Positions 5,339 to 5,510 of a DNA stretch of 5,510 nt are shown in pieces. The first letter of the stretch is position 1; each line of letters opens with the position of its first letter. The notes under the pieces are model-generated. The model was not told the origin of the DNA, ran no database searches, and worked only from the letters and a program-made list of their open reading frames with translations. The translations under genes and the position numbers were made by a program. This stretch comes from an uncultured Oscillospiraceae bacterium (GTDB lineage Bacteria; Bacillota; Clostridia; Oscillospirales; Acutalibacteraceae): positions 1 to 5,510 of the forward strand of contig URQJ01000134.1 in the NCBI GenBank assembly GCA_900549945.1. The letters run 5' to 3'.

Positions 5339-5510
5339 TTACCCGTTTTCCGCGCCCGAAAAAAACGCGCGAACCGCCGCGAGCGCCTGCTCGAGCGCCG
5401 GCGCGCGGTACTTCCGCGTCAGAAACGCCAGAAAGTACCGGCGGGAAAACACGCCGCCCGTCACCTGCACACGGCGCAGCCGCCCGCGCTCCACGGCGCG
5501 CGCCGCGAGC
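5339..5510 (-). CDS. LysR-family transcriptional regulator, C-terminal fragment (5' end outside window)
   Basis: The frame is open from the window edge to a TAA at 5341-5339 and gives 56 residues. The pattern, AVERGRL followed by a V-x-V strand, then FSRRYFLAFLTRKYRAPALEQAL and a closing helix to AFFSGAENG, is typical of the end of the LysR effector-binding domain. In that family this segment is the last strand and helix of the second subdomain. The DNA-binding N-terminus and most of the ligand pocket lie outside the window. The gene points toward potA and stops about 360 bases before its start codon. LysR regulators are usually divergent from their targets, so control of pot is possible but not indicated by layout. 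Confidence 0.8.
   Translation of the reverse strand, partial: LAARAVERGRLRRVQVTGGVFSRRYFLAFLTRKYRAPALEQALAAVRAFFSGAENG

Noticed and set aside
1..5510. CRISPR arrays, insertion sequences, tRNA or rRNA genes
   Set aside because: No regularly spaced repeats, transposase-like frames, terminal inverted repeats with target duplications, or tRNA cloverleaf sequences were seen.

Overview
The window looks like chromosomal DNA from a high-GC member of the Clostridia, perhaps Oscillospiraceae-like. This is inferred from the GC-rich codon use, strong purine-rich Shine-Dalgarno sites, sigma-A-type promoters and the family-level look of the proteins. No marker gene fixes the taxon. Apart from the first 188 bases, every gene lies on the minus strand.

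Layout, left to right: (i) 3-188, plus strand, the C-terminal end of an AraC-family regulator cut by the window edge. (ii) 198-812, minus, a 204-residue cupin-like protein that I place in DUF4867. It has a near-consensus promoter at 877-905 and a likely terminator that lies inside the end of the convergent araC gene. (iii) 909-957, a strong intrinsic terminator. (iv) 1005-4978, minus, a complete polyamine ABC importer operon in the order potA-potB-potC-potD. All three junctions are short overlaps of 11, 4 and 4 nt. (v) 4979-5338, a 360-base intergenic region with the pot promoter, a large inverted repeat that straddles it, and a structured leader of about 240 nt. (vi) 5339-5510, minus, the C-terminal end of a LysR-family regulator cut by the other edge.

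The four Pot proteins form one machine. PotD captures polyamine outside the membrane, PotB and PotC form the channel, and PotA hydrolyses ATP. PotD is unusual: it has no lipobox cysteine. It has a type-I signal peptide and a C-terminal transmembrane anchor with a positively charged tail instead.

I see no clearly new multi-gene system. The most interesting signals are non-coding. The pot leader contains a 9-bp perfect complement to the potA Shine-Dalgarno region that could close a multi-helix fold and hide the ribosome site. Two near-palindromes 32 bp apart flank the -35 box of the pot promoter. A third signal is an 11-bp tandem repeat just downstream of the DUF4867 promoter.
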